Below the pieces are notes generated by a model. The model did not search any database, was not told where the DNA came from, and was given only the letters and a program-made list of their open reading frames with translations. A program made the position numbers and the translations under genes. A stretch of DNA of 64,000 nucleotides from positions 186,001-250,000 of the forward strand of contig NZ_JAHXYH010000004.1 of NCBI RefSeq assembly GCF_019970065.1, given 5' to 3'. Of the stretch, positions 15,980-24,281 are shown one piece after another. This DNA is from Chryseobacterium sp. OSA05B. GTDB taxonomy: Bacteria; Bacteroidota; Bacteroidia; Flavobacteriales; Weeksellaceae. Every line of letters begins with the position of its first letter. Within the stretch, counting starts at the first letter, position 1.

Positions 15980-16867
15980 ATGAAAAGTTACACAGTAAAC
16001 AAAAACGAGCAAAATAGAGACCGGATAAAAAGTGCAGTACTTTCTATCCTGATCTGGTCCGGGATCCTGCTTTTTGTTTTTCTTTATAAACTGAAGCCGG
16101 AACTGGATAAGCAGCCGGATGAAGTGGTTACAACGATGCTCGTTAATTTTGGTGATAACAGAAACGGAAAAGGTATTGAAGAGCCGGCAGATCAGCCGGG
16201 AAGTCTTGCCGCAGCCACCGAAGAAGTAACTCCTGAACCCGTTGAAACAGCTGTGCCCGAAACGAAAACGGTCATCAAACCTGAGCCTGCACCGGAACCC
16301 AAAAAAACGGAAGTGAAGGAAAAGGTGATTACGGGAAATAATTCGAAGGTAAGCGTTCCTAAGAAAGAAGAATCCAAAAAAGCAGATAAGAAGACGGCCA
16401 CCAGTGCAAGTGCTTCAAAAAATACAAAGAAATCCGGAGCCACAACGGCTAATTCCAAAACCGGAAACGGAGATGGAAAAGGAACGGCAGCCATCGGAAA
16501 TCTGATCAGAGGAAGAGGGACAAAAGCGGGAAGCCAGGGAACAGGTGAAGGTATTGGAAATGCAGGAGATCCTTTAGGAGGTGACGGAAACGGTGACAGT
16601 AAAGTAGGAATCGACCGAAAACTGATAGGCTATATTCCCGGAACGATGGGAAGAGGCGGTGCACAGCCCAGCAACAGCTGTACTGCAAGCGGAACCATCA
16701 CCATTGCTTATACGGTAGATAAAGCAGGAAATGTAGTTTCTGCAAGAAGATCAGGAGGAGCATCAGATCCCTGCATATCTTCTACAGGAGTGTCCTGGGT
16801 TAAGAAATATGTAAAAGCAGAAAAGGCAAGTACATCTTCTACCGGATCTTATAAAATTACATTCTAA
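15980..16867 (+). CDS. TonB-like energy transducer
   Basis: A 295-residue protein that should span the periplasm and pull on outer-membrane receptors. Residues 19-40 form the anchoring helix (VLSILIWSGILLFVFLYKL). Residues 55-170 are a Pro/Glu/Lys-rich linker (PEPAPEPKKTEVKEK) and then a Ser/Gly/Lys-rich linker. The C-terminal domain has the TonB-like pattern GTITIAYTVDKAGNVVSAR. Two Cys (SCTASG, DPCISS) in this domain could form a disulfide. It follows exbD by 33 bases and ends at the terminator. The link to any one receptor, including the one at 60027, is inference. Confidence 0.85.
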   Translation: MKSYTVNKNEQNRDRIKSAVLSILIWSGILLFVFLYKLKPELDKQPDEVVTTMLVNFGDNRNGKGIEEPADQPGSLAAATEEVTPEPVETAVPETKTVIKPEPAPEPKKTEVKEKVITGNNSKVSVPKKEESKKADKKTATSASASKNTKKSGATTANSKTGNGDGKGTAAIGNLIRGRGTKAGSQGTGEGIGNAGDPLGGDGNGDSKVGIDRKLIGYIPGTMGRGGAQPSNSCTASGTITIAYTVDKAGNVVSARRSGGASDPCISSTGVSWVKKYVKAEKASTSSTGSYKITF

Positions 16868-16873
16868 AAATAC

Positions 16874-16900
16874 AAAAGCACTTTATTCAAGTGCTTTTTT
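16874..16900. terminator. Shared terminator between the TonB operon and the convergent gene
   Basis: A 10-bp stem (aaaagcactt/aagtgctttt, loop tattc) is followed by T's on the plus strand. The last codons of the convergent minus-strand gene (stop at 16883) lie inside the hairpin, so the same bases end one transcript and encode the end of another protein. Confidence 0.85.
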
Positions 16901-17275
16901 TATTTCATTAATTCTGTTGATAACCGGTAGTGCGAAAATACCACTGGTCTGGAGATACAATTCGTAGAACGTTTTTGCTTTGTCTAAAAATTCATTATTT
17001 TTTTCTCCTCTGCCCTTAAAGTAGAACAGATTTCCCAACATCTCGTAATAGTCTTTGTGATCTCTTTCCTGCCTTTCGTTGACGATTTCTATAATGTCTT
17101 CTTTTGTTTTTGAGGAAAGGGTAGTAAAATCAAATTTGAAAATATCTCTCATCAAAGAATCAAAATCTAATTCTTTCTGCATTAAACTTTCTTCAGGCTT
17201 GTCTAAAATCAGTTTTTCCAGCGCTTGAGTTAACTGACGTATTAATCTTAATGTAAATTCTTTATCTGTGATCAT
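16883..17275 (-). CDS. Hypothetical helical protein, possibly DUF6483-like
   Basis: A 130-residue cytosolic, mostly helical protein. The opening EFTLRLIRQLTQALEKLI resembles DUF6483 proteins, with a TPR-like second half (YYEMLGNLFYFKGRGEKNNEFLDKAKTFYELY written here as two adjoining helices). I do not assign a function. It starts 39 bases before the remnant-like ORF at 17315 and ends inside the terminator of the convergent TonB operon. Confidence 0.65.
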   Translation of the reverse strand: MITDKEFTLRLIRQLTQALEKLILDKPEESLMQKELDFDSLMRDIFKFDFTTLSSKTKEDIIEIVNERQERDHKDYYEMLGNLFYFKGRGEKNNEFLDKAKTFYELYLQTSGIFALPVINRINEIKKALE

Positions 17276-17290
17276 AATTGAGTTTATTTA

Positions 17291-17516
17291 GTTGCTAGTT
17301 GTCGGTTTTGTAGTTTATGTTCGCCAGCTTAACTGGACGTATTTTATAAAATTATTTATTTTTCCTCCTAAGAGTTGATATTGTTCTGTTTTATTCTTTA
17401 AATCTGGGATTAGGTCTGGATAAAGTCTTATTATTTTGAATAAATGGCTTACTGTTTCGTCACAACTTGCCTGTGAATAAATGATACAATCGGGTGGAAA
17501 CCAGAAAACTAGCAAC
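17291..17516. repeat. Inverted repeats flanking a gene remnant
   Basis: GTTGCTAGTT at 17291-17300 is repeated inverted as AACTAGCAAC at 17507-17516, and related bases extend on both sides (gtcggttttg and ccagcaactgacaac). The repeats bracket the small ORF at 17315-17515. They look like degenerate intergenic repeat DNA, not like IS ends: there is no transposase and no target duplication that I can see. Confidence 0.5.
17315..17515 (-). pseudogene. Possible remnant of a small helical protein
   Basis: An open frame of 66 codons with no plausible start. The first 13 residues are encoded by the flanking repeat, and the rest (SQASCDETVSHLFKII, YQLLGGKINNFIKYVQLSW) reads like the C-terminal part of a helical protein, perhaps a member of the four-helix-bundle proteins that Bacteroidota often carry in such repeat-rich gaps. 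The N-terminal part is missing because the next gene starts 19 bases away. It could also be non-coding. Confidence is low. Confidence 0.3.
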
Positions 17517-17533
17517 CAGCAACTGACAACAAA

Positions 17534-18937
17534 TTAAGCAAAAAACAAATACGCCAACACAATCGAAGTAATAACGCCCACTAAATCCGCGAGAAGCATA
17601 GCAATTACCGTGTATCTTGTGTTCTTTACAGCTACGGCCCCAAAGTAAACCGCAATCACGTAAAACGTCGTATCTGAGCTTCCCTGAAGAACCGCGGCTA
17701 ATTTCCCCTGAAAACTGTCTGCCCCAAACGTAGCCATCGTATCCACCATCATTCCACGGGCTCCTGAACCTGATAATGGCTTGATTAAAGCGGTCGGAAG
17801 TCCGTCTACAAATCTTGCATCCAGATTGGCGTTATACGCAACCCATTTCATTCCGTCAATAATCACATCAAAAACGCCGGAAGTTCTTAGCAGAGAAATA
17901 GCAATCAACATTCCTACTAAATACGGAATAATTTTCACACAGGTTGTAAAACCTTCTTTTGCACCTTCAATAAAAGCATCAAAGACATTAATTTTCTTAT
18001 ATACCGCACCCAGAACAATGGCTAAAAAGATAAAAAGAATCAATCCGTTACTTAAAACTTTACTGAAATCATCCAGTTCGTCTTTGCTCAGCTGAACCAG
18101 ATATAAAACCAATAACGCAATAAGGGCTGAAATTCCTCCTACATAAGCCAAAACAATAGGTTTCAGTAAATTTATTTTTTGGTACAATGAAACCACAATC
18201 ATAGCGGCTAAGGTGGCTGCAAATGTTGCGATCATACAGGGAAGAAAAATATCAGTCGGTGTTTTTGAACCCATCGAAGCCCGGATGGCAATAATAGAAA
18301 CCGGAATTAAAGTCATCCCTCCGGCATGAAGACACAGAAACATGATCTGTGAATTGCTGGCAGTGTCTTTATTCGGATTTAACGTCTGCAGGCTTTCCAT
18401 GGCTTTTAAACCGAATGGAGTAGCGGCATTGTCCAGTCCCAGAAGATTCGCGCTGAAATTCATCAGCATATGTCCGAAGGCAGGATGGTTTTTAGGAATG
18501 TCGGGAAATAATTTTGAGAAAAAAGGTTGAATTAATCGGCTCAACAGATTAATTCCTCCTGCTTTTTCAGCAATACTCATGAATCCCATGAACAGGGTCA
18601 TGATCCCGATCAGACCGATACAGATCTTAACTGCTGTTTCTGAAGTCCCAATCACACCATCTGCTTCCTGAACCCTGTAGACTTTTACATTCTGTTTAAG
18701 AGAATCTGTTTTATAATGGATCCTGCTGTCCGCAAAATCATTCTTTTTCATCAGGCTGTCTCTGACAACCGGGGTAAGCGTATTTATAGGCTGTGAAGCG
18801 ATCTGAACCGTATCACCGCCTTTTCCTACCACCATATCATTGAAGATGGTTTTGTAGTGGCCAGACGAAATGTATTTAATACTGGCAATGCCAATGGCAA
18901 TGATAATGAAAGCCGACCAAATTCTGCTTAGGACCAT
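17534..18937 (-). CDS. SpmA-SpmB type fused membrane protein (nucleoside recognition domain)
   Basis: A 467-residue inner-membrane protein with about ten hydrophobic segments. The N-terminal half resembles spore maturation protein A (LIGIMTLFMGFMSIAEKAGG, NFSANLLGLDNAATPFGLKA). The C-terminal half resembles SpmB (VIDGMKWVAYNANLDARF, PLSGSGARGMM, QGSSDTTFYVIAVYFG). Both halves belong to the Gate/nucleoside-recognition superfamily, so this is a natural fusion. The organism does not sporulate, so the role must be something else, probably transport of an unknown solute. A periplasmic loop of about 100 residues follows the first helix. Confidence 0.85.
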   Translation of the reverse strand: MVLSRIWSAFIIIAIGIASIKYISSGHYKTIFNDMVVGKGGDTVQIASQPINTLTPVVRDSLMKKNDFADSRIHYKTDSLKQNVKVYRVQEADGVIGTSETAVKICIGLIGIMTLFMGFMSIAEKAGGINLLSRLIQPFFSKLFPDIPKNHPAFGHMLMNFSANLLGLDNAATPFGLKAMESLQTLNPNKDTASNSQIMFLCLHAGGMTLIPVSIIAIRASMGSKTPTDIFLPCMIATFAATLAAMIVVSLYQKINLLKPIVLAYVGGISALIALLVLYLVQLSKDELDDFSKVLSNGLILFIFLAIVLGAVYKKINVFDAFIEGAKEGFTTCVKIIPYLVGMLIAISLLRTSGVFDVIIDGMKWVAYNANLDARFVDGLPTALIKPLSGSGARGMMVDTMATFGADSFQGKLAAVLQGSSDTTFYVIAVYFGAVAVKNTRYTVIAMLLADLVGVITSIVLAYLFFA

Positions 18938-19068
18938 TTAATTTTATTTTGGATTTTAAATGTAGTGAAAATTACTAAAAAGAGAAATTGAAAAAGCAGT
19001 ATTGCCGAAAAGGCAAGATTTTTAGTTAAGATTTCCTCACCAATTTTGCTATTCTATAGCTATACATT

Positions 19069-19893
19069 TTACTTTGCCATTTCCTTTAATCTACTAGCTG
19101 TTTCCGGTTTAATTTCCCCCAAATATTTTAGCTGTGATGCATCTTTATTTGTAAGTAGACTATAGAAAATGCATGCATTGAAAAATGAACCCGTTTTATT
19201 TGGATGAATTTCATCTTCTAACAGTTCAATATCTGGATATTTTGTTATGACTTCATAAAACTTTTCACCGTTTTTAGATTGAATTAAATCATTTTTGGAA
19301 GCCAGTAAACTGTGCCCCTCTGAAAGTAATTTTTGATGGTGCACAAAATCTTTAATCAGTGGCGAGCAGGATGCCGGGGCAAGTATTATCTTAGATGGAT
19401 AGCAGTATTTTTGTGGATAATTCTCCTTTCCGGCCCATGTTGTGAATAATATGAATTTACAGTCCGGATTAGAAACCAGTTTCTTTATTGCCTTTATGGA
19501 ATAGTCAATATCCAGATCTCGATCTTCAGGAATTAAAATACTTAATTGTCCGGTCTGCATAATAATGACATCCCAATTTCTTTCGGCAATCATTTTCTCT
19601 GTCTCCGTAATTTCAGAGCCGGTCTTTTTTCGTGTATTTATCATGTTTTCAGTCCGAGCGACAATAATATTATCAAGATGATCAGACAATGACATACCAG
19701 GAAAAGTACTTTGATAGATTTTAAAATTTTGATCGGTTTCGTTCAACATGGCTTGAAGCATTTTCGGCATATCATGAAAATAGGTTAAACTATTTCCAAT
19801 AAAAAGAACATTTACTTCTTTGTCATGTTTTAAATTTTGAGATTTACAAAATGAAACACAAAATATAATTAGTAATAGCAGAGCGTTTTTCAT
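19069..19893 (-). CDS. Exported SGNH/GDSL hydrolase-like protein
   Basis: A 274-residue exported protein. I use the ATG at 19893 because it opens a signal peptide (MKNALLLLIIFCVSFCKSQ). The longer frame adds an odd 17-residue stretch. Block I reads VLFIGNSLTYFHDMP, where the GNS serine takes the place of GDS. Block III may lie in IIMQTGQLS, and the catalytic Asp-His pair in block V is EDEIHPNKTG. This fits an esterase or lipase acting on carbohydrate acetyl or lipid groups outside the cytoplasm. It stands alone in AT-rich flanks. The substrate is unknown. Confidence 0.75.
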   Translation of the reverse strand: MKNALLLLIIFCVSFCKSQNLKHDKEVNVLFIGNSLTYFHDMPKMLQAMLNETDQNFKIYQSTFPGMSLSDHLDNIIVARTENMINTRKKTGSEITETEKMIAERNWDVIIMQTGQLSILIPEDRDLDIDYSIKAIKKLVSNPDCKFILFTTWAGKENYPQKYCYPSKIILAPASCSPLIKDFVHHQKLLSEGHSLLASKNDLIQSKNGEKFYEVITKYPDIELLEDEIHPNKTGSFFNACIFYSLLTNKDASQLKYLGEIKPETASRLKEMAK

Positions 19894-19987
19894 GGAGTTG
19901 TGAATTAGTGCTAAATGTAAATGTTTTTTCAATATAAACATCATAAAGGCAGAAATTCTCTTTAGTAAACGGTGAAAAGATTATTTA

Positions 19988-20500
19988 TTATTTTTCATCA
20001 AGATAAACCAGATATCCCTCAAAGTCATCGTCCAGGCTTTTCAAAACCTTTGCATCATCCATTTTCCTGGCAAGACTGTCGATGAAAAAATTCTTTTCAA
20101 AAAACTGACGGTGAATTCCCGGAAGCAGTTCCATGAAATAATCCATGCCAATTTTGTTGTTGTGAAGATCCATTTTGGTTTCCAAAGGCTGATTGGGAAA
20201 CAGTTCTTCATGCATATCGGTTATTCTTTTGCAGAAATCCAATGCTTTTTCCGGTGAAGAAACCTTGCAGCAGTACATCATGATGAAACAGCACCAAAGT
20301 GCATGTCTGAAAGCATTTCCGATGCCGTTATTTGATGCCGTTTTAGGAAACTTTTTCTGGGCAATGGCAAAAGCCTGTACCGTTGCATGAAAGCTTAATA
20401 ATGCAAAAAGAGGATGGGGGAGAAGAAGCGATAAAAGACGCATGATCTTTTTCAGGCTCATGCTTCGGATGGTATTAAAAAATATCTTAAAAGTCCTCAT
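19988..20500 (-). CDS. DUF6973-like protein
   Basis: A 170-residue protein. A hydrophobic stretch near residues 20-45 (LLSLLLPHPLFALLSFHAT) may be a membrane anchor. The conserved part is NGIGNAFRHALWCC, then MHEELFPNQP and MDLHNNKIGMDYF, the H-x3-W and DLHNN motifs of the DUF6973 group. These His/Asp residues could bind a metal. The function is unknown. It starts just after the accD terminator and has no partner genes. Confidence 0.6.
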   Translation of the reverse strand: MRTFKIFFNTIRSMSLKKIMRLLSLLLPHPLFALLSFHATVQAFAIAQKKFPKTASNNGIGNAFRHALWCCFIMMYCCKVSSPEKALDFCKRITDMHEELFPNQPLETKMDLHNNKIGMDYFMELLPGIHRQFFEKNFFIDSLARKMDDAKVLKSLDDDFEGYLVYLDEK

Positions 20501-20509
20501 AAATAAAAA

Positions 20510-20531
20510 TCTCTCCCTAATTAGAGAGAGA
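20510..20531 (-). terminator. Terminator of accD
   Basis: On the minus strand tctctct-ctaattag-ggagaga forms a hairpin followed by TTTTTATTT. It lies 24 bases past the accD stop and immediately before the start of the DUF6973-like gene at 20500. Confidence 0.6.
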
Positions 20532-20554
20532 CTGTATAGTGTTTGTTACAGATC

Positions 20555-21409
20555 TTATGCTTTTGCAGCTAATAAATTAACTGTTTTAGCTACCGTATCT
20601 TTAATTTCAGTTCTTTTTATGATGAAATCTACGAATCCTTTTTCCTGTAGGAATTCAGAGGTCTGGAAACCTTCCGGAAGATCTCTTCCGATCGTCTCAC
20701 GGATTACTCTCGGACCTGCAAACCCAATCAGTGCTCCCGGCTCAGCCATGATAATATCTGCTGTCATAGCGAAAGAAGCGGTGATTCCTCCAAAAGTAGG
20801 GTCACAAAGGTAAGCGATGTATAAAAGTCCTGCTTCAGAAAGCTGAGCAAGCTTAGCCTGTACTTTAGCAAGCTGCATCAGAGAGTAAGTGGCTTCCTGC
20901 ATTCTCGCTCCTCCGGACTGACAGATGATCATGTACGGAAGCTTGTTGGCGATACAGTAATCTACCGCTCTTCTGATTTTTTCACCCATTACAGAACCTA
21001 AAGATCCACCGATAAAGGCGAAATCCATACATGAAACCACCATTTCAGTTCCTTTTACGGTTCCTACTGCATTTCTGATGGAGTCTGTAAGTTTTGTCTT
21101 TGCTCTTACTTCTTTCAGACGGTCTTTATAAGGTTTGGTGTCCTTGAAGTTTAAGATATCAATACTTTCCACATTGGCATCCAGTTCTGTGAACTTACCT
21201 TCGTCAAAAAGGATTTCAAAAAATTCTGCACTTCCTATTCTTACGTGAAATCCGTCTTCAGGAGAAACGTAGCTGTTTCTTCTCAATTCATCATGCTCCA
21301 CTATTTTTCCTGATGGAGTCTGATGCCAAAGGCCTTTGGGAACATCCTTTTTTTCATCAGTAGAGGTGGTAATGTTTTTTGCTTTTCTTTTAAACCAGTC
21401 GAATGCCAT
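20555..21409 (-). CDS. accD: Acetyl-CoA carboxylase carboxyltransferase subunit beta, zinc ribbon missing
   Basis: Joins with AccA to move carboxyl from biotin to acetyl-CoA, the first step of fatty acid synthesis in the cytosol. It has 284 residues. The crotonase-like core is clear: CMDFAFIGGSLGSVMGEK (about 125-142), QSGGARMQEA (about 160), TFGGITASFAMTAD and GFAGPRVI. The N-terminal zone where Escherichia coli AccD has a four-cysteine zinc ribbon (here VPKGLWHQTPSGKIVEHDEL to SPEDGFHVRIG) has no Cys at all. Related Flavobacteriia sequences known to me also lack them, so this is a lineage trait and not a defect. Confidence 0.95.
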   Translation of the reverse strand: MAFDWFKRKAKNITTSTDEKKDVPKGLWHQTPSGKIVEHDELRRNSYVSPEDGFHVRIGSAEFFEILFDEGKFTELDANVESIDILNFKDTKPYKDRLKEVRAKTKLTDSIRNAVGTVKGTEMVVSCMDFAFIGGSLGSVMGEKIRRAVDYCIANKLPYMIICQSGGARMQEATYSLMQLAKVQAKLAQLSEAGLLYIAYLCDPTFGGITASFAMTADIIMAEPGALIGFAGPRVIRETIGRDLPEGFQTSEFLQEKGFVDFIIKRTEIKDTVAKTVNLLAAKA

Positions 21410-21438
21410 TTTGATTGTATTAGGGTATAAATGTAAAA

Positions 21439-21487
21439 TGTATTAATGTAAATTGCATCCATCAGGAATACTTTTTACATTAATACA
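21439..21487. repeat. Perfect 14-bp inverted repeat between fbaA and accD
   Basis: TGTATTAATGTAAA (21439-21452) is repeated inverted at 21474-21487 with a 21-nt loop. In the minus-strand transcript it forms a long AU-rich hairpin just after fbaA. No strong T-run follows, so it may stabilise the fbaA mRNA or attenuate read-through into accD. Confidence 0.55.
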
Positions 21488-21499
21488 AATGTACAGTTC

Positions 21500-22570
21500 T
21501 TATTTTAAAGTATTTACGTTATTTAAGTCTTCAAACGCCTGAACCAGTCTTGTAGAGAAAGTTTCCTCACCTTTTCTTACCCAAACTCTTGGGTCGTAGA
21601 ATTTCTTGTTAGGTTTTTCTTCTCCTTCCGGGTTTCCGATCTGAGCTCTTAAATAATCGATATTGTTCACCATATAATCTCTAACCCCTTCCGTGTAAGC
21701 GAACTGAAGGTCAGTGTCAATATTCATTTTGATTACTCCATAGTCGATAGCTTCTCTGATCTCTTCTAAAGTAGATCCTGAACCTCCGTGGAATACAAAG
21801 TTAATCGGCTTATCAGCTGTTCCGAATTTCTCCTGAACATATTTCTGAGAGTTGTCAAGGATTTTTGGAGTAAGAACCACATTTCCTGGCTTGTAAACTC
21901 CGTGTACGTTACCAAAAGCAGCCGCAATAGTAAAGTTGTCAGAAATCGCTTTCAATTTTTCGTAAGTATAAGCGATATCTTCCGGTTGAGTATATAATTT
22001 AGAGTTGTCTACATCAGAATTGTCTACACCGTCTTCTTCTCCACCTGTAACACCGATCTCAACTTCTAAAGTCATCTGCATTTTAGCCATTCTTTCGAAA
22101 TATTGAGCTGAAATTTCAAGATTTTCTTCCAGAGATTCTTCAGAAAGATCCAGCATGTGAGAAGAATAAAGAGATTTTCCTGTCTGCTTGTAATACTCTT
22201 CACTTGCGTCTAATAATCCGTCGATCCAAGGCAATAATTTCTTAGCACAGTGGTCTGTATGTAAAATCACAGTTGCTCCGTAAGCTTCTGCAAGAGTATG
22301 AATATGTTTTGCTCCGGCGATAGATCCTAAAATAGCTGCTTTCTGACCGTCGTTGTTTAGTCCTTTTCCTGCATTAAAAGCTGCTCCTCCGTTTGAAAAC
22401 TGGATAATTACAGGAGAGTTTAGTTTTGCTGCGGTTTCCATAACAGCGTTTACATTGCTTGAACCAATTACATTTACTGCAGGCAGTGCAAATTTGTTTT
22501 CTTTAGCGTACTGAAAAATATCAGTAACTAATTGACCTGTGGCAACTCCTGCCGGAAAAATTCTGCTCAT
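21500..22570 (-). CDS. fbaA: Class II fructose-bisphosphate aldolase
   Basis: Zinc-dependent cytosolic aldolase of glycolysis and gluconeogenesis, splitting fructose-1,6-bisphosphate into DHAP and glyceraldehyde-3-phosphate. At 356 residues it has the class IIA length. The metal-site HTDHCAKKLLPW is near residue 107, followed by SSHMLDLSEESLEEN (about 140), the acidic VEIGVTGGEEDGVDN (about 175-189) and NFVFHGGSGSTLEE (about 260), with the phosphate-binding NIDTDLQFA. Its start follows an AT-rich leader. It is upstream of accD on the same strand, separated by a hairpin. Confidence 0.96.
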   Translation of the reverse strand: MSRIFPAGVATGQLVTDIFQYAKENKFALPAVNVIGSSNVNAVMETAAKLNSPVIIQFSNGGAAFNAGKGLNNDGQKAAILGSIAGAKHIHTLAEAYGATVILHTDHCAKKLLPWIDGLLDASEEYYKQTGKSLYSSHMLDLSEESLEENLEISAQYFERMAKMQMTLEVEIGVTGGEEDGVDNSDVDNSKLYTQPEDIAYTYEKLKAISDNFTIAAAFGNVHGVYKPGNVVLTPKILDNSQKYVQEKFGTADKPINFVFHGGSGSTLEEIREAIDYGVIKMNIDTDLQFAYTEGVRDYMVNNIDYLRAQIGNPEGEEKPNKKFYDPRVWVRKGEETFSTRLVQAFEDLNNVNTLK

Positions 22571-22641
22571 GTTTTACTTTTTATTTTAAATTATTAGGCT
22601 TTTTTAAAATTCCTGTAAAGGTAATCATTTTTGAGGAATTA

Positions 22642-23508
22642 CTAATTTCTTTTGTCCCTCCCCCAAAGCAGCTTCTGACGGATTGTTTCGTAGAAACTTA
22701 AATGGTTGGGCTGTACCAGAAGGATCTGAAAATCTGCCTTTTTGATGATAATTTCTTTGTCGGTTTCTATATGAACCAGTCTCGAGTCCAGAGAAAGTGA
22801 ATACTGTGGCACTCTGCTTTCCACTCTAAACTTGATTTCCACCCTGTCATTCACCACCAAAGGTCTTACATTCAGATTATGGGGAGCGATGGGCGTAATG
22901 ACAAAATTTTCGTTGTTCGGAGAGATGATAGGTCCGCCACAGCTTAACGAATAAGCCGTAGATCCTGTAGGAGTGGAAACAATAACCCCGTCACCCCAGA
23001 AAACATTTAAAAATTCATCGTTGATATAAGAATCTACCGTAATCATAGAGGTGGTTTCCTTTCTCGAAACGGTAACGTCATTCAGTGCATAGGGAAAAAA
23101 ATCGTCAGATCTTGGAGAAACTACTTCAATCACCGCACGGCGGCTGGTTTTCACATCACCTTTCAGGATGGCATCAAGTTCTTTGAATGCTTCTTCTTTG
23201 GTAAAACTCGCCAGAAAACCTAATCTTCCGGTATTGACACCCACGATCGGAATCTCCAGATCTTCAATGAAAGTAAGGGAATTCACGATGGTTCCGTCAC
23301 CTCCGAAAGTAAAGAAAAGGTCTACCTCCTTATCCAGAAGGTCCTGTTTGTTGTTGAATGTTTCAAATATCTTTGAGAACTGAAGTGCTTCAGCCATTTC
23401 ATCGTACAGAACAGATTTTACGCCTCTAGTTTCAAGCTCTGAGATAAACTTGCTTAAATATAAAAAAGTATCGAGGTCTTTTTTCTGAGAATATATGGCT
23501 GCCTTCAT
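22642..23508 (-). CDS. nadK: NAD kinase
   Basis: Phosphorylates NAD to NADP in the cytosol. It has 288 residues. The signature GGDGTIVNS is at residues 69-77, followed by VGVNTGRLGFLASF (about 90-105), DVTVSRKETTSM, and the NAD-binding STPTGSTAYSLSCGGPI block (about 178-194), ending with IAPHNLNVRPLVV. It begins one base after the CBS gene's stop, so the two genes form a tight operon. No link between the CBS sensor and NAD kinase activity is proven, but both handle adenine nucleotides. Confidence 0.96.
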   Translation of the reverse strand: MKAAIYSQKKDLDTFLYLSKFISELETRGVKSVLYDEMAEALQFSKIFETFNNKQDLLDKEVDLFFTFGGDGTIVNSLTFIEDLEIPIVGVNTGRLGFLASFTKEEAFKELDAILKGDVKTSRRAVIEVVSPRSDDFFPYALNDVTVSRKETTSMITVDSYINDEFLNVFWGDGVIVSTPTGSTAYSLSCGGPIISPNNENFVITPIAPHNLNVRPLVVNDRVEIKFRVESRVPQYSLSLDSRLVHIETDKEIIIKKADFQILLVQPNHLSFYETIRQKLLWGRDKRN

Positions 23509-23509
23509 G

Positions 23510-24160
23510 TTATATTTCTATGAATTTTTGGAAAAATCCGAACCGGTCTTTAAACAGATCTGATTTCTCGTCAGAATAGTATTTTTCAACAATCCTGTAA
23601 TCGTACCTGTCAAAAGTAGCGTCTATCGAGGAGAGATTTTCATTGCTGATCTTTATGGTCACGTGAATCACTTCATCGGACATAAAAGAGATAAATCCAC
23701 CATAAAACTTCGAGTTATTGCTTTCCACAATATTAGCGATCTCCGTCATCGAATATTTTCTGGCTGGTGTTTCTATCGTAAGGATAGCTCCGGTCTCGGA
23801 AAACAGGGGATAGCGGGAAAGGTTCTGAAAAATATCTTCACAGGTGATGTACCCGAGGTACTTTTCATTCTTATTGATTACCGGTATCACATTAGCGCTG
23901 AAAGTGTAGAACAGGCGGATGCTGTCCATGATATTATTGTCTTCCAGAATCGCAAAACGTTCAATCTGATGTTCAAGATCTTTCAAAGTTCCATCACCTT
24001 CATAAAGAAAGTCTTCTGCGATAGCGCCGTAGAAGTGGTGAGATTTTTTGATGAAAATATGAGAATATCCGAAATCGTCTAATGTGTTCCTTGCTGATTC
24101 TATTGAGTCAGTCAGGCTAAAACACGGAAAGTCTTTTGAGATATAATCCTTGATAAACAT
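23510..24160 (-). CDS. CBS domain pair protein
   Basis: A 216-residue cytosolic protein with two tandem CBS motifs in the first 125 residues (SARNTLDDFGYSHIFIKK, then NIMDSIRLFYTFSANVIPV with INKNEKYLGYITCEDIF). CBS pairs usually bind AMP, ATP or S-adenosylmethionine and act as sensors. The last 80 residues (MTEIANIVESNNSKFYGG, HVTIKISNENLSSIDATFDR) look like an ACT-like fold. It starts one base before nadK on the same strand, so it may regulate NAD kinase or simply share its promoter. Confidence 0.85.
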   Translation of the reverse strand: MFIKDYISKDFPCFSLTDSIESARNTLDDFGYSHIFIKKSHHFYGAIAEDFLYEGDGTLKDLEHQIERFAILEDNNIMDSIRLFYTFSANVIPVINKNEKYLGYITCEDIFQNLSRYPLFSETGAILTIETPARKYSMTEIANIVESNNSKFYGGFISFMSDEVIHVTIKISNENLSSIDATFDRYDYRIVEKYYSDEKSDLFKDRFGFFQKFIEI

Positions 24161-24244
24161 TGTGCTAATTTATAAAAAATTAAATGAAACTATTTCTGAA
24201 AACATTACTTTTTTTCAGGAAAAATGAAAAAAGTGACATCAAAA

Positions 24245-24275
24245 TTTGTTTGTAAAGAAAAAAAAGGTATCTTTG
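24245..24275 (+). promoter_or_regulatory. Consensus plus-strand promoter with no protein gene downstream
   Basis: The -33 TTTG (24245-24248) and the -7 TATCTTTG (24268-24275) are exactly 19 nt apart, the same spacing as in the tRNA-Val promoter. The predicted start is near 24282. The next plus-strand protein gene is over 1.2 kb away, and a strong terminator follows after about 65 nt. Confidence 0.6.
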
Positions 24276-24281
24276 TCGCCT

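Noticed and set aside
17291..17530. Insertion sequence at the four-helix-like remnant
   Set aside because: The inverted repeats are short and uneven, the enclosed frame is not a transposase, and no target duplication is visible.
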